64,000 nt of DNA from Juglans regia. Taxonomy: Eukaryota > Streptophyta > Magnoliopsida > Fagales > Juglandaceae. A program made the position numbers and the translations under genes. The stretch lies in the NCBI RefSeq assembly GCF_001411555.2, contig NC_049909.1, forward strand, positions 10,609,485 to 10,673,484, written 5' to 3'. How positions within the stretch are numbered: position 1 is the stretch's first letter; each line of letters opens with the position of its first letter. This document shows, piece after piece, positions 32,374-45,075 of this stretch. The notes beneath the pieces are model-generated. The model made no database searches. It saw only the letters and a list, made by a program, of their open reading frames with translations, and had not been told where the DNA came from.

Positions 32374-34555
32374 ATTTCCCCCCTCACGCAAGATTTCTGC
32401 TTCTCCCCTATTTCCTCACCCCGTCTCTCTCTATCTCCTTCGAATTGGAAGATTTGGTTTTCACCCCCACCCATTTTCTCCTTCGCTTTCCCTCAAGCCG
32501 CAGTGAGGACTCTCACTCCCCAGTCGATTTAGTTGTTCTCCTCTCAAGCCTAAGTGAGGACTCGCACCTCTCTCTCCCCCTTGCTCTCCTAAAGCTGAAG
32601 CCGAAGTGTATTTAGTGCTATGTGGTTTTATTTAGCTATTACAATTACTAATTTGGACTTTTGGATTATATTCAGATAGTGAGATGAGATGAAATGATTT
32701 CAAATAAAAATTAAAAGTTGAATAAAATATTATTAAAATATTATTTTTTTAACATTATTATTATTTTGAGATTTGAAAAAACTGAATTATTTATTATATT
32801 TTTTATGAAAATTTGATAAAATTGTAATGATGAGATGAGTTGAGATAGTTTTTCAATCCAAATGAGCCTATATGTACGTGTGAGTCGATAACTATGTTTG
32901 AGTTCTTGAGTACTACAACAGAAATGATTGACTCCAGAATTTTCTAGAATATTAATTATCAACGCAAACACACTCATAATATTGCCGATTGGTTGAATTT
33001 TTTGGGTGAATTTTTTGTGCATGAATGTTTGAGGTGCTGAGTGTGGTTCCTGAAGAAGATGGGTCATTCCAAATCGACTTCGTGACTTGTTGAGATGAGG
33101 GAAATCGACAAGTTCGCGACCTGTGGTTGTTTGGATAGAGAGAGTGCAAGAGAGAGAGACTGGATCTATCGAGGTTGTGGAGATGAGAGAGAGAGATTGA
33201 AAGGGGAAGCCTTCAAGAGAATGAGACAAAAACAAAGGGAAATGATCTAAATGTTCTCAACCCACACCCACAAAATTATGTGAATCTCTTATGTGTCCGT
33301 TTCTTATTGGCTGGTGTAAATTATAACTTTACTCCGGTTCCAGTTTGAAACTTTTCTCATATTATTTTTCCCACTTGACAAGTATGTAATTTTAGAATTT
33401 TTTAGCATTTGACAAGTACATTTCTAATTTCTGGATAGTCTTTGAATCTTGGTATTTTATAAACTTTATTGGTTATTCGAATTAGTAGGTTTGGAATAAG
33501 CTAACGTTGAGAATTTTAACATCCAATATTTCAAATCATAACGGTACTACTGTATATGAATGGTGCTTAGATATAAACTGTAACTTTTCCGCTAGATATA
33601 TATGATACATTTTAGTTGTTGTAATGCGAAGGCCAAATTGTCAATTTTTTCCCAGACCCACCCATTATTATTAATATTTACCTATTCATATTAATGGGAT
33701 TGGAAATGCAATAACAAACCGCATTAAATAATTTCTAATTCATAATTAGAATGATATATAATATAATAAAAAAATTTCAGTTTTTTATAATTACGACATT
33801 ACCTAAATTCCGAAAATGTCAAGAATTATTGATTAATCTAAATTTTGAAAATTATTTGCTATTAATTATATATGGGATTTTAATATTTTTTTGGTATGTA
33901 ATTTATTAGTTTTCTAACTCAATAGATGTCTGGACCAACTTGATCGCTCCGCTCTTTTAACCAAATTAATTTTGTGTGTCAGAGCTTGAAGCTCCCATCA
34001 TTAGAATGCCTTTCGTTCATTGACACGTTTATCATGACTATTGTTTTGGTTCAATGTCATTATGTTAGGTTGTTTGTTATTTCCAAATCATACTTGAGTG
34101 TCTTTTGATACGCTGAGGAGATATGCTGTATATGATAAATTATCTCCTTGTGAAGAGTACTATTATTTTTGTCAATTGTAGCACATAGATCAGAAAATAA
34201 AAGAGACTAATCTAAAAGTGGATTATTAATTATAATCAACCTGAGAATTCCTTCCACTTCATAGTACAAGAGACCTTACAGTTACTGCATAAGAGTATGT
34301 ACCCAGAGAGTACTGTGTCCTCCTACTGTAAATTAGCCTTTATTTCCTTATTTAATCATAAGCAACCATGACTATAAAGATAAACAACCTGAATAACAAC
34401 ACAAGCATTACAAGAATTGAACTTCAAATCAACAAAATGAATCAATGCAAAGAATAACAACAAAAGAATAGGAGGCAGGCAACCTCAAATCAAAAGCATT
34501 ACTACAACACAATTTTAATATAAAGGGGAGATTATCTGGAGTGGAAGATCTTAGC
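32374..34555. other. Non-coding region between LTR G and the germin-like gene
   Basis: A CT-rich stretch (32380-32620) contains a short internal duplication (CTCAAGCC.CAGTGAGGACTC and CTCAAGCCTAAGTGAGGACT). It is followed by a MITE and then AT-rich DNA. No reading frame with a recognisable product was found. Confidence 0.6.
32660..32862. mobile_element. MITE of a type common in Fagales
   Basis: The 203-bp element has ends TTTGGATT...AATCCAAA. Subterminal AGTGAGATGAGATGA on the left pairs loosely with TGAGATGAGTTGAGATAG on the right. The interior is AT-rich (TTGAATAAAATATTATTA). I recall near-identical elements in walnut and hickory sequence; the family name is not known to me. Confidence 0.7.
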
Positions 34556-35224
34556 TCAAGAACTGAACTTCGACTTTATAGATTTGACAACCTTTTCTTC
34601 TACTTGGAAGGCCCTCGTTAGAACATCATCTGGAATCGAGGGTGTTGAAGCAAAGAGAGTAAAGGGTAGGACCACAGCCCCAGGTAACTGACTGTTGAAT
34701 GCCGCGATGGTAAGGGCCTTCCCTACTCCAACGTTCTTTTGGAAGTGTACAAGTCCTCTAGGAATGACAAACATCTGCCCAGCAGTCAAGACTTTAGAGT
34801 GATACACATTCCCAGTTGTCACAAACCCCACTAGTAGCTTCCCTTTGATAATCACGCCGCTCTCGGTTGCACGAGGGTGAGAGTGGGGTGGATTAACTCC
34901 TCCCGGAGCAAAGTCCACTCTGTTCATTGAAATCCCAAGCGTGTTGAGTGCAGGAAAAGTAAGGACATTACCTCCAGTGACGTTCGAGCCAAAGATGTTT
35001 GATGTGTCACCCACTTTGGTTAAACCATCAAAGAAGAAATCGTCTGAAGTTACTTCTGAGGCAGGTTTGCAAGGGAAGCCATTAACCGATATAGAGGCAC
35101 TCAGATCCGCCACACAGAAATCCTGTAATGAATCGGGGTCGGCTGCAAAGGAAAGCAAGGGGAGAAGCAACAACACAACGAGGTATGACAGCATGTGGAT
35201 GTGTGAACTTGATGGAATCTTCAT
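34556..35224 (-). CDS. Germin-like protein (secreted cupin), intact
   Basis: The 222-residue single-exon gene runs from ATG at 35224 to TGA at 34556. Residues 1-27 form a signal peptide (hydrophobic [13 protein letters not shown]). C37 and C52 are the conserved disulfide pair. The cupin box 1 [10 protein letters not shown] gives metal ligands H114, H116 and E121, and box 2 gives H160 ([10 protein letters not shown]). An NVT glycosylation site is at 81-83. Known for the family: Mn-binding apoplastic proteins, some with oxalate oxidase or superoxide dismutase activity, tied to wall and defence responses. HSHP and [14 protein letters not shown] differ from true oxalate-oxidase germins, so the activity is open. 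A TATA box is about 100 bp upstream. No frame damage. Confidence 0.93.
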   Translation of the reverse strand: MKIPSSSHIHMLSYLVVLLLLPLLSFAADPDSLQDFCVADLSASISVNGFPCKPASEVTSDDFFFDGLTKVGDTSNIFGSNVTGGNVLTFPALNTLGISMNRVDFAPGGVNPPHSHPRATESGVIIKGKLLVGFVTTGNVYHSKVLTAGQMFVIPRGLVHFQKNVGVGKALTIAAFNSQLPGAVVLPFTLFASTPSIPDDVLTRAFQVEEKVVKSIKSKFSS

Positions 35225-35322
35225 GGCTGCAATCCGCTATTTGTTTTTAGAAGTAATGGGTTTTTTTCCCCTTTTTGAAGATGGGATACTGGGATACTCC
35301 AGAGGTTGGGAATTATGGTTCC

Positions 35323-35330
35323 TATATATA
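35323..35330 (-). promoter_or_regulatory. TATA box of the germin-like gene
   Basis: TATATATA lies 99 bp upstream of the ATG on the coding strand, within CTATATATAGGAACC, a normal plant core promoter position. Confidence 0.7.
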
Positions 35331-37936
35331 GAACTTTTCCTCTCCTGGAAACCCCACAAGTCTTCATCTTTATCATTTTTATTTATCCAAGGAAAACATC
35401 ATATCGACCAAGTCAAATGATGTAGGGGATACAAAAAGTCCAGAAGATCAAGTAGAAAATGAGTTCGTAGCAGAAATGTTTTTTCTTTTTTTTTTATAAT
35501 TAATAAGAATTTATTATCAAGAATAGGCACAATCCAAGTACACAGGAAGTATACAAAGGAAATACCTACTGCACACTAGAAAGCAGGAAACTACGACAGA
35601 AGCAGATTAGAAAAGTATAAGCTTTTTGACACATCTGGAAATTGGTTGGGTTTTGTCAGGGAAAAATCTATAAGCTTTTTGACACATTTGACACACCATT
35701 AAATTAGAAAAGTATTTGGAGTTCTAATTTTTACCATCGAATTAGAAAAGTATTGGTGTCCTAATTTTTTTTATATCTTAATGGATTCCATAACAAGTCG
35801 TGTGTTACACATCAGGCTTGCAAATAGCAAAACTCTTTCGTTAGAGATTACAAGATGCAAATAGTAAATGTTAGATGTCGGTTGAAAGATAATCTAAGTT
35901 ATTTTCCTGGGACAAGATCAATTCAATAACTTGGGCAGGTTCGTGAGCCATGATCTCAAGGACACGGAAAGCAGTTCACGAAATTTAAGTTGGCATGACC
36001 TCTTCCTGCTGTTGCAGAGTTTTATTGACTCCTTCAACGTTGTGAAACTGAAATTACTTTCTATGGAGATATTTAGTCATGGAGAGACCAATTACTAGAT
36101 TTCCAGATAGCCTTGAATGGGCCTCTTTTCAACGATAAAGTAGCTGAGGAAGTGCTTCCTAAGAAGTTTTCGCACTGTTATCTGCTATGATAAATAATAA
36201 AACCATCAAAATTACAATAATTAATTTGGACTTTCTATTTATTTATTTTTTTTCTTCTAATCAAGCATATTATAGATAATAAAAAGATGCAAGATTTAAG
36301 GAGGATCCTTTCCTCTATCAATATACAAAAACAACTAGGAATTTGTTCTTTCTATTTATTTAGTGATAAAATCATATATGGTGGAGCAGCATAGCCGATC
36401 ACCTAATTGAACGATTCTGCATTGCGTGGTTTGACTTGGAAAGGGTGCTTATATTTTTAAAGGTTAGGTAGCAGCAGCCTCACATTAGATGGTGAAAAAA
36501 TCAGCTCATGAAAGCTAGGAGCCGTACATTCCAATTAAAAAGACATTTTTTATAATTTGACCTTTCTTTTCAGACGATATTATTGGTCTGTACACACACG
36601 TACATGAGATTGCAAAAATATGTACATCACAACTGCATAATAATTTCATCACTTCACACACACGGCCACATAGAACATAATTTCATTTCATAATTCCATC
36701 AACAATCATTTTCAAGGTCAGTCCATAAAACCACTTATAGTACATAGTGGAAATTTCTGGATGATCGAGGCGTCTTGAGTTCTGCAGCTGGTCGTGGGCG
36801 TTCCCGTTAGTGTCAAGAACCCTAGAGAACTAATGGGATGAAGTCGAAGATATGGGTTCGGAAGTGATAAGTGTTGAGTTGAAGTGTTTGAGATGGAGTC
36901 TACTCTGGACGGCGTTGTTGGAGTGAAGCAATGGATTAAATGAAGCCCTAAAGCTCACTGTTTCATGGGGAAGGAATTTAATGTCGTTTTCATTGTTATA
37001 TTTAGCAGTGTTGTTTTTACTTTGGATGTGTAACGCATCGTTTGGGGGAGTGTCCTAAACGGTGCATTTTATTACTGTCGTTTACATTTCTATTGTGGGA
37101 TGTAAGTTTATCAAAGCGAAGAGTTTGTTAGAGTGGGAATATAGTCAAGCAGTGAGGGTAGTGGTGGGGGGTCCAGAATCTTTTGTAGTGGAAATGTTGG
37201 AGGAAGGGAGACCTCGAATGCTACTAGTGGTGAGGCGATGGTCCTCCGAGTGGTCGTGGGAGTCTCGGACAGAGAGGGACAATGCGTGCATGTGTGTGCA
37301 CGCATTACTGGGATAAAGAGACGGTCAACACGAGAGGGACAGAGAGCATGAGAGAAACCGAGAGGATGAAGGCTTTGTCTGATCCTTTGAAAAGCAACAA
37401 TTATGATTATGAGCCTATGCTACAATCGTGCGGTCGTGCGGTCGAGACAAAAGCCGAAAGGGAGGGATGACACAGGTTGGGTGGCTGGCGACCTAAAATT
37501 TCAGCGAGAGAGTGCTACGGGTCAGAGAGAAAATGGGAGAAGCGGAGAGTAACGGGGACAGAGAGATAAGGAGGGAAAGAAGGAGGCATCATACGAGATG
37601 GGAGTCTAATCGGCCAGAGGTGGTGGTGGCCTGCAAGGCTAGGGTTAGGACAGTGACTCACAGAGAAAGAGAGAGAGATAGGGAGGGGTGTTCGGTGTGG
37701 GGGAAAAATAAGAGTGGGAGGCAGAGGAGCTACCGGCGACGTAAGGTGCAGGGGCCTGGAGGTGTCACTAGTGCTTGGGGGCAGGTCCTTGAAGAGGAGG
37801 GAAGGCATAATACGAAGGTTATGCACACAGAAGGCCGGGCATTCCAAATAGGAAAAGAGAGTGTGTGATGATCGGAGAGGGAGTTGGAGGGGGACGGTCT
37901 ACGGTGGTGTGTTGTGCTGGATTGGAGTGTGGTGGA
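35331..37936. other. Non-coding region between the germin-like gene and element H
   Basis: It contains a LINE tail (35478-35590), AT-rich DNA and, from about 37100, a GA/GC-rich stretch with long but meaningless R/E/G-rich frames. This stretch continues after element H at 48053-48300, so H inserted into it. No product recognised. Confidence 0.6.
35478..35590 (-). mobile_element. LINE (L1-type) 3' tail, truncated
   Basis: The minus strand reads GTATACTTCCTGTGTACTTG, then GCCTATTCTTGATAATAAAT, then a poly(A)-like run at 35478-35496. This is the usual 3' end of plant L1 elements, cut off shortly upstream. No ORF2 coding remains. Confidence 0.55.
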
Positions 37937-39631
37937 TGATGAAGTGTTAAAACTACATCATTAAGTTGCTGAATAAATTGTTTAACCAAAAATGATTTAA
38001 TCACTTAATTATATAGTAAATTTTAATATTTAAGTCAATTGATAAATTTTGATATTTCTACACTTAGAAAGATTTATATTGCAATTGTTCCATATCAGAA
38101 TAAATATCCCAACTTTACTCCTCTCGTATCATGCCTATATGTTGCAGAGCATTTATGTTTTTAGAAAGAAATACATAGTTGTTGACATCCTTTTTGAGCA
38201 TAGAGAGACATTGCAACATAGGGACATTTTTGCAAAGTCTTCACTGATTTCACAACCTATGGGAGGACTAACTATTGTGTGCTGAAAAGGGGATACGCTG
38301 GAAGGCTACGGCATGAACGTTTGAGTTGATGGGCTGCTGGCACGAAATGCAAGTTACGGACAATGCAGAAAACACGCCGATGGACTGGAAGGAGCTATTG
38401 GCTGGATGTGCAGCAGGCAAGAACGGACTAGAGGAATTTTTCGGAGAGAGATATATAAAAGGGAAAGGAAAAATCGTGATGAGGTTCTCCTCATTATTTT
38501 TTTGGTTTTACTTGTTCCTGGAGCTATAGTTTCAATGGGGGTATTTTCTCTTTGGTTTTTATTTTTCCGAATTTCGGAATAGTGTATTTTCATTTCCTTT
38601 CGGTGGATTTCCTTTGATTTTATTTCTCTTGCTTTTATGCTTGGATGGAGGTTTATTATTTCTGGGATTGGCGCCATTTGAACTGCTGGGTATTTTCAAA
38701 GACCATTTGTTTTGCACTTGAGGGTTTATCTCATTTAGGATTTTTTTTCTTCCCTTAGATTTTAATATGGTTTTGCTTAGATTAATTTTTGCTGCTAGAA
38801 ATACCATGTGTAGCTAATTTCCGAAGCTTGGATTGTGGAATGAGACTTGACTTGTTTTAGGTTCTAATTTAATGCAATATTTTGTTGATGAATATTGATT
38901 TCACTGCTTGCTACTCAGATTTGAATTGAAAATAGAGTGTGGTTCTTGCTCTTAATTTGTTGCTGACGTAAGGCACAACAAATGCTTAAAAATTATCAAG
39001 GCTCCTCTCAGTTGATTGTTAAAGTGTGTTTGGTTAGTAAAATTGTGAATCCCTTAGGGAAATATTACAAAACTTGAGCATAACTTTTTATCTTCCTTTT
39101 ATCAATGCCATGACCGGATTGTTAATCGAGAAAATTTTCTAGAAACCAAAACAATGAGAGTTCTCATACCCAACTCAAGTGTTTGTTAAATTATTTCTTT
39201 GGAATTGTTATTTTCAGCTTTAAATTAAAATTTCTGTTTGTTTCTTGTAGGAATTAGAATTACAGTTTTCATCATTTAGAATACCAAAATTTTCAGCAAC
39301 TATTTCTTGCATGGTTTAATCCATCCTTCTAAAATTTACAAAACTGAGATCCTCAAAGCACAACCATATATTCCATTTTCATTAAATCTTTCTTTGTGAA
39401 TATATTAATTTCCATTTTGCTCATTGTTTATACATACATAAAGAAAAATACAAACAAGAAAGAATTTTATATTTTATTTTACTTTTTCACGCTTCTCGTA
39501 CATCATCATACTTTCCAATTAAATTTCACAAATGCTTTGATAGTCTTTTATCCCTGTGGAATACAATCCTGGACTTATCCTTGATACAACTTGACACTTT
39601 TACACTTGGAATCACATTTTAGACCGAGTCA
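37937..39631 (+). repeat. Element H 5' LTR
   Basis: The LTR (TGATGAAGTGTTAAAACT...TTAGACCGAGTCA) aligns with 46350-48052 with small indels. Confidence 0.92.
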
Positions 39632-39637
39632 AGTTTT

Positions 39638-39655
39638 TGGCATCGTTGCCGAGGA
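39638..39655 (+). other. Element H primer binding site
   Basis: TGGCATCGTTGCCGAGGA lies six bases after the 5' LTR. It resembles the tRNA-Asp type site (TGGCGCCGTTGCCGGGGA) usual for Athila, with three transitions or transversions. Confidence 0.75.
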
Positions 39656-39915
39656 CAACTAGTACTTATCAGAGCATTCCTCTACTGTTGAAAGGGTGTT
39701 TGTAGAGCTATGAACCTCTTCATAGCCTGGGTGATATCTGATCTTTTTTTTTCCCCTTTTCTCTGTTTATTTTTCATTTTCTTTGATTTTTTGCACTTGT
39801 TTGTGTGACTGATTGGACTAGAGACCAAACATCTCGACTGATTAGGACTGAATCATTGTCATCTTTTAATTTTGCATCACTATCTCTTGAAACATCATCT
39901 GACACTAATAGCATC

Positions 39916-41750
39916 ATGGCTGAAGATGAACATCATGATAGGGAAATGGTAAATCAAAACAGGACACTTAGAGAGTATCTACAGCCTGTTAGGACTAGCA
40001 CCCCTTCTTGCATCATTTTGCCTGTTAATGCAAATGCTTTTAATTTTAAACTCGGGATGATTTCATTGCTACCACATTTTCATGGCATGGAATATGAAAA
40101 TCCCTACTTGCATATCAAAGAGTTTGAAGAAGTTTGTTCCACATTTATGGATAGAATATGCACTGAAGAGGTCATAAGATTAAAATTGTTTCTATTTTCC
40201 TTAAAAGACAAGGCTAAGACATGGTTGAATTCCTTAAGACCAAGATCCCTTTGGACTTAGGAAGAAATGCAAACTAAATTTTTTAAGAAATTTTTTCCCA
40301 TGCATAGAACCAATGCCTTGAAAAGACAAATCATGAATTTTTGCCAAAAGGATGTGGAAACATTTTATCATTGTTGGGAACGATTCAAAGACCTTTTAAA
40401 TGCATGCCCTCATCATGGATATGAGAATTGGAGGATCATAAGCCTTTTCTATGAGGGTTTACAACAAAAAATGAGGCAATTAATAGAAATCATGTGCAAT
40501 GGTGAATTCTTCAACAAAGGGCCCGAGGAAACCTTCAAATATTTTGACTATTTGGCTAAAAATGCTCAATCTTGAGATGTTTCTGACTTGTATGATAGAT
40601 CTGAAAATCAAAAATGTGTTAGTGGGGGTGGTAAATACCACTTGAAAGAATCTGATGATTTACATGCTAAGCTTGCCTTAATGTCTAAAAAGTTAGAGTC
40701 TTTAGAGCTTAAGAAAGTCAATGAAATGCATGTTTTACCATCAATTTCTGAAAGATGCAACATATGTGAGGATCCAGGGCATGTGACTAATGCATGCCCA
40801 AAAATACCTGCTTTTAAGGAAGTTTTGCATGATCAATCCAACCATGTGCATATAATTTCTAAGAATTTTTCTAGACCTTATTCTAATAATTACAATGCAG
40901 ATTGGAGAAATCATCAAAATTTCAACTGGAAAAAATGAACAACCTGGGCCATCTACCCAAGGACAAAGTCAGTACACCCCTTATGCCACAGCTGGTCAAG
41001 GCTCAGGACCCTCTTATTTTGCAAATCAGCCCCCTCCAATGCAGAAAAAGGGAATGGAAGACTCCATTCAGCAACTAACTATTAGCGTACAACAGTTTAT
41101 GCAAAGTCAGACCATGATCAACAACCAAAATGCCGAGGCCATCAACAAGATTAGAGGGACTCTCACTAGAGTAACCACAACTCTAAGTAACCAAGAGAAT
41201 GGCAAATTCCTAACTCAACCACAACCCAATCCACAAGGGCAAGGTCAACCATCTTAGAATTATGGTGAAGAGGCCAATGTGAGATTAGTGAAAGCCATTA
41301 CAACTTTGAGAAATGGTAAGGTTGTGGATATCCCTGCCCATAGTGCAGGAAATTCAGGTAAAAAAGCTAACCCTCCCTTAGTTAGTGGTGAGTCAAGCAT
41401 TTTGGATCCAAATAATGATGCATGTCTCATACCTGCACATTTTCCACATCGTTTGCTTTCTTTGCATAAAGAAAAATAGTACGATGAAATCCAAGAAATT
41501 TTTAAGCAAGTTAAGATTAACATTCCACTTCTTGATGCTATTAAACAAATTCCTACTGATGCCAAGTTTCTAAAAGATTTATGCACTGTGAAATGCAAAC
41601 TAAATGTGCAGCAAAAGGCTTTTCTCCCTGAGCAAGTTAGTGTCATTATTCAAAATCACAAACACCTAAGTACAAGGACCCTGGATCACCTACTATTTCA
41701 TGTGTCATTAGAAATTCCAAGATTGGTCAGGCCTTGCTAGACTTAGGTGC
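39916..41750 (+). pseudogene. Element H gag and protease region, broken
   Basis: Starts at ATG 39916 (MAEDEHHDREMVNQN). The Gag core runs to about 40560 with in-frame stops at 40258 (where relatives have Trp) and 40573. The zinc knuckle CNICEDPGHVTNAC is at 40756-40797. A frame change near 40930 leads to the linker (QGQSQYTPYATAGQ), with stops at 41255 and 41477. The aspartic protease motif survives only as LLDLGAG at about 41730-41750 and is followed by a deletion, so the catalytic loop is lost. Confidence 0.82.
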
Positions 41751-43720
41751 GGGGTAGTGTGTATGAACAATTGGGGCTAGGGGAATTAAAAGCCACTTCT
41801 ATCATTTTGCAGCTTGCCGATAGATCCATAAAAATTCCTAAGGATATTGCTGAGGACGTCTTGGTCCTAGTAGATAAATTCTATTACCCTGTAGATTTTG
41901 TAGTATTGGATATGAAGTTGTCATCCCACTCAAACTCTTCACCACCTGTGATTTTAGGAAGACTATTCCTAGCAACTTCTAATGCAATAATTAATTGTAG
42001 GAGTGGTGTTTTAAAGTTGAGTTTTGGGAATATGACTTTAAAACTGAATATTTTTAACTTGTGCAGGCAACCTCAAGAACTTGAAGACGTTGAAGAAGTC
42101 AATGCATTGGAATCATTACTTTATGAAAATTCTTTATTTAATTACAATTGTGATGAATATTGGGAGGATTTAGAAGACACTCTTGATTTAATGGAATCCA
42201 CTAATCAATTTTCTTCTCTTTGTGCTGCAGGAAATTCAAATGAGACGCTGTGGAAGCTCAAATTTGGGCCACTACCAGCATTACAAGTCTCGACACAACC
42301 CTCCAATGAAAAGACCCCAGTGCTGGAATTAAAGCCACTGCCTTCGGAGCTAAAATACGCCTACCTTGGACCAGAGATTTCAATCCCAGTGGTGATTTCT
42401 GCACTCTTAACCCCTGACCAAGAGAGTAAGTTGCTGGAAATTTTGGCACAATACAAATCAGCCATTGGCTAGTCCATTGCTGACATCAAAGGTATAAGTC
42501 CTTTTATTTGCACACATAGGATATATTTGGAAGATGATTCAAAACCCTCTAGAGAGATGCAAAGGAGACTAAACCTCACAATGAAAGAAGCGGTAAAAAA
42601 TGAAGTCTTGAAATTGTTGGACATAGGCATCATCTATCCCATTGCTGATAGCAAATGAATTAGCCTAATCCAAGTTGTTCCAAAAAAAATCTAGTGTAAC
42701 TGTGGTGGAAAATAACAAGGGAGAATTGGTGCCTACTAGAGAGACCACAGGTTGGAGAATGTGTGTAGATTATAGGAAATTAAATACCGCCTCTAGAAAA
42801 GACCATTTTGCCTTGTCTTTCCTTGACCAGATTTTAGAAAAAGTGGCGGGGCATGAATATTATTGTTTCTTAGATGGCTTCTCTGGTTATTATCAAATTG
42901 AAATAGCTACTGAGGATCGAGAGAATACCACCTTCCTTTTCCTTTTGGGACTTTTGCCTTCAAGAGAATTCCATTTGGACTATGTAGTGCCTTGGCCACT
43001 TTTCAAAGATGCATGTTAATCATTTTCAGCGATTTGATTGAGGACATTGTTAAGGTTTTCATCGATGATTTTTCAGTTTTTGGAAAAAAATTTGATGCGT
43101 GTTTGTCTAATTTACAAACTATTTTGAAAAGGTGTGAAAAAAAACAATTGATATTAAATTGGAAAAAATGCCATTTCATGGTAAGACAATGGATAGTTTT
43201 GGGGTATATTGTATCTCCTCAGGGCATAGAGGCAGATAAAGCTAAAATAGATTTAATTTCAAATTTGTCTACGCCTAAAAATGTTAAAGGTGTTAGATCT
43301 TTTTTAGGGCATGCCGGATTTTATAGAAGGTTCATAAGGAATTTTAGCGTTATCTCTAAGCGTCTTTGTCAACTTTTAATGCATGATGTCAAGTTTGAAT
43401 GGACCAATGAGTGTCAAAATTGCTTTGATCAGCTAAAAACATTTCTCACCACTGCACCTATCATTCAACCCCCAAATTGGTCACTTCCTTTTGAATTAAT
43501 GTATGATGCAAGTGACTTTGCTGTGGGGGCTGCACTTGTAATGCGAAAATATAAGTTGCCATATGTCATATACTATGCTAGTAAGATTTTGAATGCTGCT
43601 CAAAAGAATTATTCCACCACAGAAAAAGAATTACTAGCTATAGTCTTTGCATTGGATAAGTTTAGATCATATCTTCTCGGCTCACCTGTCATAATATTCA
43701 TTGATCATGCAGCTTTATAA
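41747..43720 (+). pseudogene. Element H protease C-terminal part, RT and RNase H, broken
   Basis: SVYEQLGLGELKAT...VILGRLFLATSNAIIN (41756-42000) is the post-protease block, ending at a stop near 42472. RT covers about 42680-43260: WRMCVDYRKLNTA, DGFSGYYQIEIA, a frame change near 42960, then VFIDDFSVFG (about 43055-43085). RNase H follows (MYDASDFAVGAALV, about 43500) and closes at a stop after FIDHAAL (43720). Confidence 0.85.
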
Positions 43721-44089
43721 TTTTTATTGTCAAAGAAAGACACCAAGCCGAGGCTGGTAAGATGGATATTCCTATTGCAAGAATTTGGTCTCACAATAAA
43801 TTAATAAATAAAAGGAGTAGAAAATGTGGTGGCAGATTATCTTTCTCGCCTTACACATGAAGTTTCTGAGCAGTTTCCTTTAATTTCTGATTATATTCTT
43901 GATGAATAGTTGTTTTCAGTTGAGAGTTTACCATGGTATGCTAACCTTGTAAATTTTCTGGTCACAAGAAAAACTCCTCCTCGATGGACTGCTCAAGACA
44001 TTAAGAGGCTGAAATCTGAACCTAGGTACTTTTTTTATGATGATCCATACCTCTTTAAATACTATTAAGATCAAATCATTAGGAAGTGT

Positions 44090-45075
44090 GTGCCTAATAA
44101 TGAAATTTCAGGTGTCTTAACTTTTTGCCATACGGAAGCTTGTGGTGGGCATTTTTCAGCCCACAAAATAGTAGCTAAAATTCTTCAAAATGGATTTTAT
44201 TGGCCCACTATGTTCAAGGATACCTTTAGTTTTTGTAAAGCTTGCGAACCTTGTAAAAAATTAAGAGGAATCACTAGGAGAAATATGGTGTCTATGCAAC
44301 CTATACTACTGATTGAAAATTTTTATTGTTAAGGAATAGATTTTATGGGACCATTTCCTTCTTCTTATGGCTATTTATACATTTTGCTTATTGTTGACTA
44401 TATTTCTAAGTGGGTTGAGGTAGCCCCTTGCAAATCTAATGATCATCAAGTTGTTTTAAAACTTTTGAAAGAAAACATTTTTACAAGGTTTGGCATGCCT
44501 AAAGCCATAATCAGTGATAATGGCACCCATTTTTGTAACAAGCACTTTTCGGCCTTAATGAAGAAGTATGGTATCCATCACAAAATCTCTACTCCCTATC
44601 ATCCTCAAACCAATGGACAAGTTGAACTAGCAAATAGGAAAATTAAAACATCCTTGAAAAAACAGTTAGCTCAAACAAGAAGGATTGGTCTTTGAGATTG
44701 TCTGATACCTTATGGGCTTATAGAACAGCCTTTAAAATCATTTTGGGCATGTCTCCATATAGACTAGTGTATGGTAAGGTTTGCCATTTGCCTGTAGAGC
44801 TGGAACATAGAGCGCATTGGGCCATTAAGCAATGTAATTTTAACATTGATGAAGCTGGTTGTGTGAGGAAATTACAGTTGTCTGAGTTGGATGAGTTGAG
44901 GATTGATGCCTACAACAACTCTAAGTTGTCCAAAGAAAGAATGAAAAACTTCCATGACAAACACATCCAACGTAAGACTTTTGAGCCTGATCAACAAGTG
45001 TTATTGTACAATTCATGGTTACACTTGTTCCCTAGTAAGCTAAGGTCTCGGTGGAGTGGGCCTTATGTAGTATAA
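44090..45075 (+). pseudogene. Element H integrase, broken
   Basis: The zinc-finger part HTEACGGHFSAHK...CKACEPCKKLRG is at 44130-44265. The catalytic core includes DFMGPFPSSYGYLYILLIVD (44340-44400) and ISDNGTHFCNKHF, with stops near 44332 and a frame change near 44690. The C-terminal part runs to SRWSGPYVV (45072) before a stop. No chromodomain follows. Confidence 0.85.

Noticed and set aside
32741..33235. 164-residue frame on the minus strand
   Set aside because: It overlaps the MITE edge, has no recognisable domain and biased composition, and starts in GA-repeat sequence.
34941..35420. 159-residue plus-strand frame
   Set aside because: Antisense shadow of the intact germin-like gene and its promoter.
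37512..37868. 118-residue R/E/G-rich frame
   Set aside because: Composition follows the GA-rich strand; the opposite strand is open as well. No motif.
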